Positions 26,815 to 35,585 of a stretch of 64,000 bases of DNA are shown piece after piece. The notes under the pieces were generated by a model. The model made no database searches, was not told the DNA's origin, and was given only the letters and a program-made list of their open reading frames with translations. This stretch comes from CAWGAJ01 sp963820545 (GTDB lineage Bacteria > Planctomycetota > Planctomycetia > Pirellulales > Thermoguttaceae). The first letter of the stretch is position 1. Each line of letters opens with the position of its first letter. The DNA is taken from assembly GCA_963820545.1 (NCBI GenBank), contig CAWGAJ010000002.1, positions 992,001-1,056,000 on the forward strand. Reading direction: 5' to 3'. A program made the translations under genes and the position numbers.

Positions 26815-29800
26815 CATCCATCCGGCCGAAGGACAAGTAGATTTAACTGCTCATCAAGTGGCCGTTGCCGCGACCGAACTAGGCATTGCCCGCAATCTTG
26901 CGGTAACCACGGCCCGAGGATATTTGATCCAAGGCAACCTGGATGAAGCGCAAATCGCCCGGCTGGCCGACGAACTGCTCACCGACCGTGTTGTTGAACG
27001 GTCTATTGTGTCACAGGTCGGCAAGGGTGCCACGGTTGGCTTGCCCAACCGTGCTTTCCACACTGCTGGACAAGCCGGGCACCAACCGGAGGTTGGTCAT
27101 GGCCCCCATAGTAACGACAACGTACTTATGATTCACGTCTTGCCCAAGCCGGGCGTAATGGACCCGGTGGCCATGAGCACGCAGGCGGCCATTGCCGATT
27201 TCGGCATGCAGGCCGAGGTCGTGCGCACCTTGAAAAAATACTGGATCGCAAACCTGCCCGAGGATCGCCTCTCGCTTTTGTGCACAAAAGTGCTGGCCAA
27301 CGACGCCATCGAGCAAGTAATAATCGGGCCGCTGAACTTTAACCGCTTAGAGGTCGGATCGCCCTACGAATTCCGGCTGATTACCGTGCCGATCCGCAAC
27401 ATGGATGACGAGTCGTTACAAAAAATGAGCCTGGAAGGGCAGCTCTTTTTGTCGCTCAGGGAAATGCAGACGATCCGCGATTATTACCATAATCTGGGCC
27501 GCGATCCGACCGACGTGGAACTCGAAACCCTCGCCCAAACCTGGAGCGAACATTGCAGCCACAAAACTCTTGCCGGAAAGATCCACTATCGCGACGACCA
27601 AGGCCAGCGGCATTTTCAGAACATGCTCAAGGAGACGATCTTTGCCGCCACGCGGCAAATCCGCAAAAGACTGGGCAAAGACGACTGGTGCGTGAGCGTG
27701 TTTTCCGACAACGCCGGCGTGATCCGCTTCGACGAGCGGTATAATGTCGCCTTCAAAGTGGAAACGCACAATCATCCCTCGGCTCTGGAGCCTTACGGCG
27801 GTGCAAATACCGGCATCGGTGGCGTGATCCGCGATCCGATGGGCACCGGCCTGGGCGCCAAGCCGATCTGCAACACCGACGTATTCTGTTTCGCTCCGCC
27901 CGATACGCCCGTGGAAGAGCTGCCTCCGGGCGTGCTGCATCCGCGCCGGGTGATAAAGGGCGTGGTGGCCGGCGTGCGTGACTATGGCAACCGCATGGGC
28001 ATTCCCACGGTCAACGGCGCGATTTATTTTGATCCTCGATACCTGGGCAATCCGCTGGTCTATTGCGGCAACGTGGGTTTGATCCCCCGCGATAAATCCT
28101 TCAAACAGCCCCAACCCGGTGATTATATTGTGGCCGTGGGCGGACGGACCGGCCGGGACGGCATCCACGGTGCCACCTTCAGTTCCGCCGAATTAACCAG
28201 CCACAGCGAAACCCTTTCCGGCGGGGCAGTGCAAATCGGCAATGCCATTACGGAAAAGATGCTGTTGGACGTACTGCTGGTCGCCCGGGATCGAGGTTTG
28301 TACAACGCCGTGACCGATTGCGGGGCGGGCGGATTTTCCAGCGCCGTGGGCGAAATGGGCGAAAAAATCGGCGCTGAAGTATGGCTCGAACGTATTCCGC
28401 TTAAATATGAGGGCCTCTCCTACACCGAAATCTGGATCTCCGAGGCCCAGGAACGCATGACCCTTTCCGTGCCGCCGGAAAAATGGGAAGAACTATCCGC
28501 ACTCTGCGCGTCGGAAGGGGTGGAGGCCACGATCATCGGCAAATTTGTATCTACCGGCCGATTGGTGCTGAAATATAATGATCATCAAGTTGCCGATCTG
28601 TCCATGGACTTTCTCCACGATGGCCGACCGCCAGTGATCCGAGATGCAGTTTATACGCCGCCACCATTTTCTCCCCTCTCCCTCCGGGAGAGGGCAAGGG
28701 TGAGGGCAGATTCGGCGGACTCGGGTGCCACTGGCTGCTTGCCAGCCAGTGCCGATTCCGACTACACGAATATCCTGCATAAAATCCTCGGCTCCCTGAA
28801 TGTTTGCAGTAAGCAGTGGGTGATTCGGCAATATGATCACGAAGTGCAGGGTGGCAGCGTGATCAAACCCCTGACCGGCGTGAACAACGACGGTCCTGGC
28901 GACGCTGCTGTGCTTCGGCCCGTACTTACGAGCCATCGCGGGATAGTGATCGCCTGCGGCATGAATCCTTGTTATGCCGATTTCGACACCTATTGGATGG
29001 CTGCCAGTGCGATCGACGAGGCAGTGCGCAATTGCCTGGCCGTAGGGGCCGATCCCAGGCGTATCGCCATCCTCGACAATTTCTGCTGGGGCGCCACCGA
29101 TCGGCCTGAAACACTCGGCTCGCTGGTCCGAGCCGCATTGGCCTGTCACGACGTGGCTGTAACGTTGGGCACCCCATTTATCAGCGGAAAAGACAGCCTG
29201 AACAATGAGTTCAGGCCCTTGGGTGCAAAGGAACCAATTTCCATTCCGCCCTCACTCTTAATCAGCGCCATTGGTCAGATCGACGACGTGCGACGTTGCG
29301 TAACCATGGATCTGAAACAGCCTGGAAATTATCTCTATCAAGTCGGCCTGACCAAAAACGAACTCGGCGGTTCACATTTTGCCTTGGTCGAAGGACTTTC
29401 CGGCGGAGAAGTGCCGAAAGTCGATGCCGCCGTGGCAAGAAAAACCTTTGCCGCGTTGCATCAGGCGATCCATGCGGGCTTGGTGCGTTCCTGCCACGAC
29501 CTAAGCGAAGGCGGCCTGGCCGTGGCGGTGGCCGAAATGGCCTTTGCCGGCGGATTCGGGGCGAAAATCGATTTAGGGGGACTGTCCCGATTTTCCGGGC
29601 ACCATGCGAGTAGCATGGTCGGCGAAAATGGGACTGTCCCCTTCTCCACCATCTTGCTTTTCAGCGAATCCAACACCCGCTTCGTCTGCGAAGTGACGCC
29701 GGAGAACGCCGCCGCGTTTGAAGCCGCCATGTCCGGCATCGTCTGTGCCAAAATCGGCGTAGTAGTTGAAGGCACAACGCTTGAAATCATCCTTGACCAG

Positions 29801-29863
29801 CCCGTCCTAAAGGCCGACATAGCCTCGCTCAAAGAAGCCTGGCAAAAACCCATGTGCTGGTGA
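26798..29863 (+). CDS. purL: Phosphoribosylformylglycinamidine synthase PurL with N-terminal PurS-like domains
   Basis: FGAM synthase large subunit of purine synthesis. Two PurS-like domains (about residues 1-75 and 105-195) precede the PurL catalytic part, which has the conserved TWSEHCSHKTLAG and NHPSALEPYGGANTGIGG. PurQ is separate (31168-31950). The 1021-residue length is increased by three repeat-derived stretches: residues 77-103 between the PurS-like domains, 625-653 between the two PurL halves and 926-949 near the C terminus. None contains a stop or shifts the frame. The ATG at 26798 overlaps tyrA. Confidence 0.95.
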   Translation: MLWEVDIHPAEGQVDLTAHQVAVAATELGIARNLAVTTARGYLIQGNLDEAQIARLADELLTDRVVERSIVSQVGKGATVGLPNRAFHTAGQAGHQPEVGHGPHSNDNVLMIHVLPKPGVMDPVAMSTQAAIADFGMQAEVVRTLKKYWIANLPEDRLSLLCTKVLANDAIEQVIIGPLNFNRLEVGSPYEFRLITVPIRNMDDESLQKMSLEGQLFLSLREMQTIRDYYHNLGRDPTDVELETLAQTWSEHCSHKTLAGKIHYRDDQGQRHFQNMLKETIFAATRQIRKRLGKDDWCVSVFSDNAGVIRFDERYNVAFKVETHNHPSALEPYGGANTGIGGVIRDPMGTGLGAKPICNTDVFCFAPPDTPVEELPPGVLHPRRVIKGVVAGVRDYGNRMGIPTVNGAIYFDPRYLGNPLVYCGNVGLIPRDKSFKQPQPGDYIVAVGGRTGRDGIHGATFSSAELTSHSETLSGGAVQIGNAITEKMLLDVLLVARDRGLYNAVTDCGAGGFSSAVGEMGEKIGAEVWLERIPLKYEGLSYTEIWISEAQERMTLSVPPEKWEELSALCASEGVEATIIGKFVSTGRLVLKYNDHQVADLSMDFLHDGRPPVIRDAVYTPPPFSPLSLRERARVRADSADSGATGCLPASADSDYTNILHKILGSLNVCSKQWVIRQYDHEVQGGSVIKPLTGVNNDGPGDAAVLRPVLTSHRGIVIACGMNPCYADFDTYWMAASAIDEAVRNCLAVGADPRRIAILDNFCWGATDRPETLGSLVRAALACHDVAVTLGTPFISGKDSLNNEFRPLGAKEPISIPPSLLISAIGQIDDVRRCVTMDLKQPGNYLYQVGLTKNELGGSHFALVEGLSGGEVPKVDAAVARKTFAALHQAIHAGLVRSCHDLSEGGLAVAVAEMAFAGGFGAKIDLGGLSRFSGHHASSMVGENGTVPFSTILLFSESNTRFVCEVTPENAAAFEAAMSGIVCAKIGVVVEGTTLEIILDQPVLKADIASLKEAWQKPMCW
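27029..27106 (+). repeat. Composite palindromic insertion 1 in purL (families D and B)
   Basis: A perfect hairpin CACGGTTGG/AACCGTG (27031-27053) is followed by GGGCACCAACCGGAGGTTGG. It is translated in frame as a stretch starting near LPNRAFHTAGQAGHQPEVGH, between the two PurS-like domains. Confidence 0.85.
28673..28755 (+). repeat. Composite palindromic insertion 2 in purL (families E and D)
   Basis: The first part is a CCCTCTCCC/GGGAGAGGG palindrome, a type widespread in bacterial genomes. The second is CACTGGCT/AGCCAGTG (28729-28751). It is translated in frame as FSPLSLRERARVRADSADSG and following residues. Confidence 0.85.
29577..29643 (+). repeat. Nested palindromic insertion 3 in purL (family B inside family A)
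   Basis: Family A arms (GGGGACTGTCCCGATTTTC and CGAAAATGGGACTGTCCCC) enclose a family B hairpin, GCACCATGCGAGTAGCATGG. It is translated in frame as GGLSRFSGHHASSMVGENGT. Confidence 0.88.
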
Positions 29864-29894
29864 AAATGTTGAAATAAATAAAGGATGATACCAT

Positions 29895-30436
29895 ATGCTG
29901 AAAGATAAAAATTTTCTACAAGATATACAACGATATATAGCAATCACGACAATCGGTCCATCTACACTTCGCAACCAAGGTTCTAAAGGAGTTATAAAGG
30001 CAGCCCAAAAATATCTTGCCAAAATTGATTTGAATATATTTCAAACAAATATTGAAGTCGATTTTTTAAAACCTTAGATCGTGAAACAGAGAAACTCAAA
30101 ACGGCGTTTCCTATGGAATCGCAGCATTGGGGAGCCGCTCGTAAGGCGTTAAACATTTTTCTCCGAGACATCTTCTACAACAGATTTCTTTCGTGTAAAG
30201 TCAAATTTAATGAAGAATGGATGGAGATTCCCCTAGACAGGCTCGTTGCTACAGCACTGAAGCGAATTGGTAAACGAGGTCAACTCCCTCCATGGCCAGG
30301 TCTCAATCAACTTAATCCAGAAACTAATCATATTTTTCAAGTATTTGCAAAAGACGTTGCATCGAAAGAAGGTATTACACGAGCACATCTGGACGTTATA
30401 TTGTGGGCTAAGGAAAGAGAAATAAACGGTGAATGA
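29895..30436 (+). pseudogene. Hypothetical protein, frameshifted in a T run
   Basis: Two adjacent frames (29895-30077 and 30113-30436) form one protein of about 180 residues when a seventh T is added to the T6 run at 30062-30067; the join then reads VDFFKTLDRETEKL. The C-terminal part (WGAARKALNIFLRDIFYNRF, WPGLNQLNPE, HLDVILWAKERE) resembles a small uncharacterised family found scattered in bacteria; I know no function for it. It is the first of the accessory genes that separate purL from purQ. Either an inactivating deletion or a homopolymer error. Confidence 0.7.
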
Positions 30437-30585
30437 TTGGATTGAATTTATATATAGAAAACAAAATTTTGTTATGAATATTATTTATTTGCTTTTCAAT
30501 CAGCGTAGAGATTGAATAAAATGTCGTATAGGAAATAAAGTAGCCAATTATTTTCTGGTATACATAAAATCCGGAGGTTTTGCGC

Positions 30586-30810
30586 ATGAAGTTAGAACGC
30601 ATAACCATCGATCCGAATATTTGTACCGGCAATCCGTGTATTCGCAATCTTCGTTTCCCGGTTTCACGATTGCTTGGGCTTATGGCCTCGAGAGAAACAA
30701 AGCAAACGATTCTCATAAATTATCCATATCTTGAATCCGCCGACATTGATGAAGCCTTGCAATACGCAACTTGTCTTGCTGAAGACGAGACCGTGGAGTT
30801 TGCCAAATGA
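30586..30810 (+). CDS. DUF433 domain protein, antitoxin-like
   Basis: A 74-residue DUF433 protein (ITIDPNICTGNPCIRNLRF, then a helix-turn-helix-like C terminus with INYPYLESADIDEALQYA). DUF433 proteins are often encoded next to PIN-like toxins, but here the partner is a DUF2442 protein. GGAGG eight bases upstream supports the ATG at 30586 rather than the TTG two codons earlier. Its stop overlaps the next start (ATGA), so the two are translationally coupled. Role inferred only from family context. Confidence 0.85.
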   Translation: MKLERITIDPNICTGNPCIRNLRFPVSRLLGLMASRETKQTILINYPYLESADIDEALQYATCLAEDETVEFAK

Positions 30811-31103
30811 AGTATCCTATTGATATGCATTACGTCACGGACGCTTTATATCTAAGCGGATACAAACTTCAAGTTCGATTCGATAATGAAGAGGTCCGAA
30901 ACGTTGATCTCGGCAATCATCTCGACGGTCCGATTTTTGAGCCGCTAAAGGATTTATCCTATTTTAAGCAGTTTGAAGTCAATCACGACATCGATACTAT
31001 AGTATGGCCTAATGGCGCTGATTTTTCGCCCGATTTTCTTTACGAGATAGGAGAAACGGTTGGCGAACCAATGCATCCTATTGATGTCGGAATACATCAT
31101 TAA
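30807..31103 (+). CDS. DUF2442 domain protein
   Basis: A 98-residue protein of the DUF2442 type: VTDALYLSGYKLQVRFDNEE, a beta-rich middle, then FEVNHDIDTIVWPNGADFSPDFLYE. DUF2442 proteins occur in small accessory and toxin-antitoxin-like gene pairs with no defined biochemical function. It starts inside the last codon of the DUF433 gene. Together they form a two-gene cassette within the purL-purQ gap. Confidence 0.85.
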   Translation: MKYPIDMHYVTDALYLSGYKLQVRFDNEEVRNVDLGNHLDGPIFEPLKDLSYFKQFEVNHDIDTIVWPNGADFSPDFLYEIGETVGEPMHPIDVGIHH

Positions 31104-31133
31104 CAAGTCAATACCGGACCGACACAACCTGGC

Positions 31134-31160
31134 TCTGAATCCTGAACCCTGACCTCTGAA
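31134..31160. repeat. Heptamer repeat tract upstream of purQ
   Basis: Units TGAATCC, TGAACCC, TGACCTC with a 7-bp period, directly before the purQ start; no clear ribosome binding site is visible there. Confidence 0.6.
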
Positions 31161-31167
31161 TCATCCA

Positions 31168-31950
31168 ATGCCCACGCCAAACGTTTTAATCCTCCGTGCT
31201 CCGGGCACAAATTGCGATGTGGAAACCGCCTTTGCCTTCCAACAGGCCGGGGCGAAGACCGAGACCTTGCATATCAATCGTCTATTGGAACAGCCGGATA
31301 TTTTCGAGCGGTTCCAAATCCTTTGCATTCCCGGAGGTTTCAGTTTTGGCGACGACATTGCCGCGGGACGGATTTTCGGCAACTTGATGCAACACCATCT
31401 GGCTGACCAGATGGCAAAGTTCAAAGACGACGGAAAATTGATTTTAGGAATCTGCAACGGCTTTCAGGTGTTGATGAAATCGCCTGTGCTGCTTAAAACG
31501 GATCGCGAAAAAGGCCCCGCCGCCACATTGATGCTCAACGACTCGGGCCGATATGAGGACCGCTGGGTGAAACTCGAAGTGAAAAGCACAAAATGCGTGT
31601 TTTTAACAGATATCGAACGCATGTATTTGCCGGTGGCCCATGCCGAGGGTAAATTTGTCGCCCGAGAGGAGGAAACACTGCGGAATTTAGACTCCGCCGG
31701 GCAGTTGGTGCTGCGATATGTCACTCAGCAGGCAAATGGAGATAGTCCCGTAGCTTATCCGGATAATCCCAACGGCTCGCAGGCCGACGTGGCGGGCGTG
31801 TGCGACTCCACGGGCCGGGTTTTGGGATTAATGCCTCATCCGGAAAGGCATATAGACCCTACCCAACATCCTCGCTGGACGCGCGGCGAAGCGGGTTCCG
31901 TTGGCGATGGGCTGCAAGTTTTCATAAATGCCGTGCGGTATTTTTCATAG
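31168..31950 (+). CDS. purQ: Phosphoribosylformylglycinamidine synthase subunit PurQ
   Basis: Glutamine amidotransferase subunit that supplies ammonia to PurL. The class I amidotransferase triad is visible: nucleophile Cys in ILGICNGFQVL and His/Glu in GLMPHPERHIDP. The N-terminal segment VLILRAPGTNCDVETAFAF and CIPGGFSFGDDIAAGR are typical of PurQ. At 260 residues it is slightly longer than small PurQ proteins (about 230). It is 1.3 kb from purL, with a frameshifted hypothetical gene and a DUF433-DUF2442 pair in between, and a heptamer tract covers the usual ribosome-binding position. Confidence 0.95.
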   Translation: MPTPNVLILRAPGTNCDVETAFAFQQAGAKTETLHINRLLEQPDIFERFQILCIPGGFSFGDDIAAGRIFGNLMQHHLADQMAKFKDDGKLILGICNGFQVLMKSPVLLKTDREKGPAATLMLNDSGRYEDRWVKLEVKSTKCVFLTDIERMYLPVAHAEGKFVAREEETLRNLDSAGQLVLRYVTQQANGDSPVAYPDNPNGSQADVAGVCDSTGRVLGLMPHPERHIDPTQHPRWTRGEAGSVGDGLQVFINAVRYFS

Positions 31951-32020
31951 CAATGATGAGCCGCAAGGCTTTTCGCCCGCATTCACTATTTTCCCCCCTC
32001 AACACAAAAAGGAGATGATT

Positions 32021-32967
32021 ATGGAGATGCTTACAGTTGCGATGCTAGTGTTATTGAAGACAATACCCATTGGAGGCGATGGCCGCTGGGATTATATCTG
32101 CCTCGATTCGACGGTCCAACGTCTTTATATTCCCCGCAGCACGCACGTTCAAATCCTCGACCTTGAAAAGGGCGCCGTGATCGGTGACATTCCCAATACC
32201 AACGGCGTGCACGGCGTGGCACTGGCGGTGGAACAAAATCTGGGATTCACATCGAACGGTCGTGACAATACGGTAAGCGTCTTTGATCTGAAAACATTTA
32301 AAGTCAGCAAAACCATCAAGACCGGCCGTAATCCAGACGCCATTATTTACGATCCTGCCAGCAAACACATCCTAGCCATGAATCACTCCGGCGGGGACGT
32401 GACCGTGATTGATCCCGCCGATCTTGATAAGGATCCGGTCACCATTGCAGTGGGCGGCACGCTGGAGTTCGCTGCCGCAGACGGCGCGGGCCATGTCTTT
32501 ATCAATGTCGAGGACAAGAGCGAGGTGGTGAAAATCGACAGCAAGACGAACCAAGTATTGGCACACTGGCCATTCGCGCCGGGAAAAGGACCGACTGGTC
32601 TGGCCATCGATATTGAACACCATCGCTTGTTCGCCGGGTGCGGGAATCAGAAGATGATCGTGCTGGATTCGGAAAATGGGAAAGTGCTTGCGGCGGTTGA
32701 TATCGGCCGGGGCGTGGATGGCGTGGCGTATGACCCAATGTTGAGCGTGGCCATGACGCTAATGGCAGGGATGGAACAATAAGCGTCGTAAAAGAGACCT
32801 CCCCCGGGAAGTTCGAGGTGATCGAGACCCCGAAGACCGTCAACGGCGCCAGGACGATTACCGTGGATACGAATAAACACCAAGCTCTGCTGCCCTGCAA
32901 TGTGCCGGACGATAAAGGCGGCCAAACCTTCGGGATTGCCGTCGTCGGCGCGAAAGAAGGAAAGTAA
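32021..32967 (+). CDS. YncE-like beta-propeller protein, frameshifted near the C terminus
   Basis: A YncE-type propeller with repeats around LYIPRSTHVQILDLEKG, FTSNGRDNTVSVFDLKT and AMNHSGGDVTVIDP. Such proteins are often periplasmic and bind DNA or cofactor-related ligands; the role here is unknown. The open frame stops at 32782 after MLSVAMTLMAGMEQ, but the next frame continues SNGRDGTISVVKETSPGKFE-like to ALLPCNVPDD and ends KEGK at 32967. One missing base near 32758 explains this; adding it gives 315 residues. AAAGGAG six bases before the ATG at 32021 supports that start. No clear signal peptide. Confidence 0.8.
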
Positions 32968-33084
32968 ATATCGCTTTAAAGCTCTTATTGCCGGAAAGCA
33001 AACGACGAAATCCCTCCTACGAACTCTCCTACCCCGCCGTGCTAATGCGGCGGTAATGAGGCACGAACGACTTCGTACCCAGAC

Positions 33085-33651
33085 TTAATCGAAAATACCT
33101 GCTCCAAATTCCCCGTTTTCGGGTCGGTTTGCCTGGGCTTCACGTGAGGGAGCCTTATGCGGCCCCCGGGGTTTTTCCGCGCCTTGTATTTGCGTGGGCG
33201 AAACCGTTCCCGTACGGGAAGTGACGTCAATATCTCCGGCATCCAAGTCATCGTAGGCGGAAATGTAGCCGGGTTGTTTTGCCCGGGCTTTTTCCTCCTC
33301 GAAAGCGGCGATGACTTTTTCCTGGATCATTTCTCGGCACGCTGAATTAATCGGATGTGCGATATCAGCGTACAACTTCGCACGACCGTCTTCGTCCTTA
33401 ATAGACGGCTGCTCTTTCAAGCGTAAACCGCATTGGTTGCAATAGGCTGCGCGGAGGTGATTCTTGCAGCCGCATTGAAAACAATGAGCGGTTAACTTGC
33501 GACTGGGCATCGCCACAAATGGACCAGCAGTTCCTTCGATAATTTTCAAGTCGCGGACGACGAAGGCGTCATCGAAGGTAATGGAGCAAAATGCCTGGAG
33601 TCGCTCTCCCGCCTCATCCATGAGTTTGACACGAACCTCGGTGATTTCCAC
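33085..33651 (-). CDS. spoVG: SpoVG family protein with embedded zinc ribbon
   Basis: SpoVG proteins are small nucleic-acid-binding regulators. The N terminus (EITEVRVKLMDEAGERLQAF, SITFDDAFVVRDLKIIEGT, GPFVAMPSRKL) is classic SpoVG. After it an insertion carries four or five Cys (CFQCGCKNH, YCNQCG; residues about 57-75), a zinc-ribbon pattern, before the last SpoVG part (LYADIAHPINSACREMIQEKV). The C-terminal 60 residues look disordered. The start is a GTG at 33651 with AAGGAG seven bases upstream. It lies 27 bases after ispE, the same linkage as in Bacillus. Confidence 0.93.
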   Translation of the reverse strand: MEITEVRVKLMDEAGERLQAFCSITFDDAFVVRDLKIIEGTAGPFVAMPSRKLTAHCFQCGCKNHLRAAYCNQCGLRLKEQPSIKDEDGRAKLYADIAHPINSACREMIQEKVIAAFEEEKARAKQPGYISAYDDLDAGDIDVTSRTGTVSPTQIQGAEKPRGPHKAPSREAQANRPENGEFGAGIFD

Positions 33652-33678
33652 GGCCGTTCTCCTTACGATACGGGCGAT

Positions 33679-34587
33679 TCAGCGGCAACTGCGAACTGCG
33701 TATACACTCCCTATGTTTAGTAACTGCAAACGTCGCGCAATGCGCCGTGCATGGCGCGCGTGACGGCAAATTCCAAAATACGACGAACCGCTTCCCGTCA
33801 TGGCATGGCCCAGGCAATCCAACTGGTCGAATTCCTCTTTTAAGCGATCAATCCAGGATGAGAGCGTCGCGGCTCCTGCCTGCAATCGATTAAAAAGCAT
33901 TCGGCTCGCTTTATTTTTATTGCCTTGCTTTAGCACATAGACAAGCGGCAAGACCGACAGCGGTCTTTCGGCTGGTCGGCAAACCCGATACACTGCCTCC
34001 GTTGACAATCCCGCAGGTGGTTTTACTACCACGAAGTGCAGCAATCCTAGGGCGTCGACCTGTTCAACTTGATCGCCGCGGCCGCGACAGATAGCCGGGC
34101 CGCCGGCGAGAAAGAACGGAATGTCGCTCCCCAATATTGCGGCTAACCGTGCCAACTTGTTGATCGGCCAATTGAGCCCCCAGCCAATATTAGCCGCGGC
34201 TAATGCCGCGGCCGCGTCGCTGGAACCTCCGCCTAAACCCGCCGCGGATGGAATCCGCTTAATCAGCCCCAACTTAGCACCGGCACGGATTCCGGCATGC
34301 TGCCGAAGCAGTTCTACCGCCCGCACCGTTATGTTTCTGTTATCTCCCGGTATTATTGTGGACTGAGCATCTGTTAACTTACTTAGTCCAAACGACTTAT
34401 ATAACCGAAAATCAATCTCTCCGTCCGGATTTTCCGAAAACCGTATGGTATCAAAAATGGTAATCGGGCAGAGGAGACTTTCTATCTCATGGTACCCGTC
34501 ATCTCGCTTTCCAATTACCTCTAAAAATAAATTTAGTTTAGCAGGCGTTTGGACTGTTATTCCCTTTGGGGTTTGGTGGATTTGCAT
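33679..34587 (-). CDS. ispE: 4-diphosphocytidyl-2-C-methyl-D-erythritol kinase
   Basis: GHMP kinase of the MEP isoprenoid pathway; phosphorylates CDP-methylerythritol. Hallmarks: AKLNLFLEVIGKRDDGYHEIESL at the N terminus (substrate binding), the ATP-binding glycine-rich loop IPSAAGLGGGSSDAAA (about residue 110) and AMTGSGSSYFGI near the C terminus. The 302 residues are typical. ATG at 34587. Forms an operon with spoVG downstream. Confidence 0.95.
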   Translation of the reverse strand: MQIHQTPKGITVQTPAKLNLFLEVIGKRDDGYHEIESLLCPITIFDTIRFSENPDGEIDFRLYKSFGLSKLTDAQSTIIPGDNRNITVRAVELLRQHAGIRAGAKLGLIKRIPSAAGLGGGSSDAAAALAAANIGWGLNWPINKLARLAAILGSDIPFFLAGGPAICRGRGDQVEQVDALGLLHFVVVKPPAGLSTEAVYRVCRPAERPLSVLPLVYVLKQGNKNKASRMLFNRLQAGAATLSSWIDRLKEEFDQLDCLGHAMTGSGSSYFGICRHARHARRIARRLQLLNIGSVYAVRSCR

Positions 34588-34976
34588 TTTCCACCCCCCA
34601 ATCTAGGCGACCTACAGACTCAATTACCAAAATTGTTACCCACGCTAACTATGGGATTCTAACTCCCCGAGGCTGTCACGTCAATCCGGGAGGGAGATGT
34701 TTTGAAAAAATTTGAAAATAAAATATACTCCTCGGGGGAAATTTTTATTATATGTGCAGGATCGTTACGAATAACCCGTATAGTGGGCAGAGCCCCTCTT
34801 TCTCCCAGTTTCACATAAAGCTTGTGGTCCAATGGCCCCCTTGCAATTCATTCTTCTGCCCATTACCTATAAAGAGAGTACGTGCTGCCGCGATATTTTT
34901 ACTTATCCTGGTTGGATGTTAGCTTTATGGCCGTACGTTGTAATATCCGGCACATAGTTGGGAAGGTAATTCCATT
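34588..34976. other. Divergent promoter spacer, no gene seen
   Basis: AT-rich 389-bp gap between ispE (leftward) and a response regulator (rightward). I see no reliable promoter boxes and no repeat families. Confidence 0.4.
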
Positions 34977-35378
34977 ATGGTTGACGAAAAAAATGAAACC
35001 CAGAAGGCCGAAAAGCCGCATAAACGCATCCTCTTGGTAGACGATGACCGAGAAATCGTGGAATCCATGCGCATTGCCCTGGAGGCCAGCGGCTATGAGA
35101 TTCTGGTCGCCCGGGACGGCAATCAAGGTCTTGTCATGGCCGAACGGGATAATCCCGACTTAGTCATTCTCGACATGATGATGCCCAAGCGAAGCGGTTT
35201 TTTGGTTTTGGAGAAAATCCGGCGAACCCGGCCCGTCCCCCTGAGAGTAATTATGATTACCGCCAATGAAGGCAGCCGGCACAAAGCCTATGCGGAAATG
35301 CTGGGAGTGGATGATTACATCCGGAAACCATTCGCCATGGACCGGCTTTTGGAAAGTGTGGATCGGTTGCTAGACTAA
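34977..35378 (+). CDS. Stand-alone response regulator receiver protein
   Basis: A 133-residue CheY-like protein with no output domain. The acidic pocket is in LLVDDDREIV, the phosphoacceptor Asp in DLVILDMMMPKRSG, the Thr in MITANEG and the Lys in YIRKPFAM, so it should be phosphorylated normally. GGAAGG lies ten bases before the ATG. The partner kinase is not in the window. A composite palindromic repeat follows its stop. Confidence 0.93.
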   Translation: MVDEKNETQKAEKPHKRILLVDDDREIVESMRIALEASGYEILVARDGNQGLVMAERDNPDLVILDMMMPKRSGFLVLEKIRRTRPVPLRVIMITANEGSRHKAYAEMLGVDDYIRKPFAMDRLLESVDRLLD

Positions 35379-35400
35379 AAGGGTTCAGGGAAACCGTGAA

Positions 35401-35510
35401 GGGGACAGGTTCGGTTTGCTGGAACGGCCCGCGACCAATCGACCATGCCGACCAAGCTTCGCCTGGTACCCGATGGTGCCCGGCTTTGCACAAACCGAAC
35501 CTGTCCCCTT
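35401..35510. repeat. Composite palindromic repeat (family C with family B core)
   Basis: Outer arms GGGGACAGGTTCGGTTTG and CAAACCGAACCTGTCCCC enclose a family B-like centre (GACCATGCCGACC ... GGTACCCGATGGTGCCC). Located directly downstream of the response regulator, where it could also serve as a bidirectional terminator. Confidence 0.88.
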
Positions 35511-35585
35511 TTGTTAGAGGCCCTTATTGTTTCACAACCTCTGATAGCTGAAATTGATTACTAACAACTAATAGCCACCTACCAC

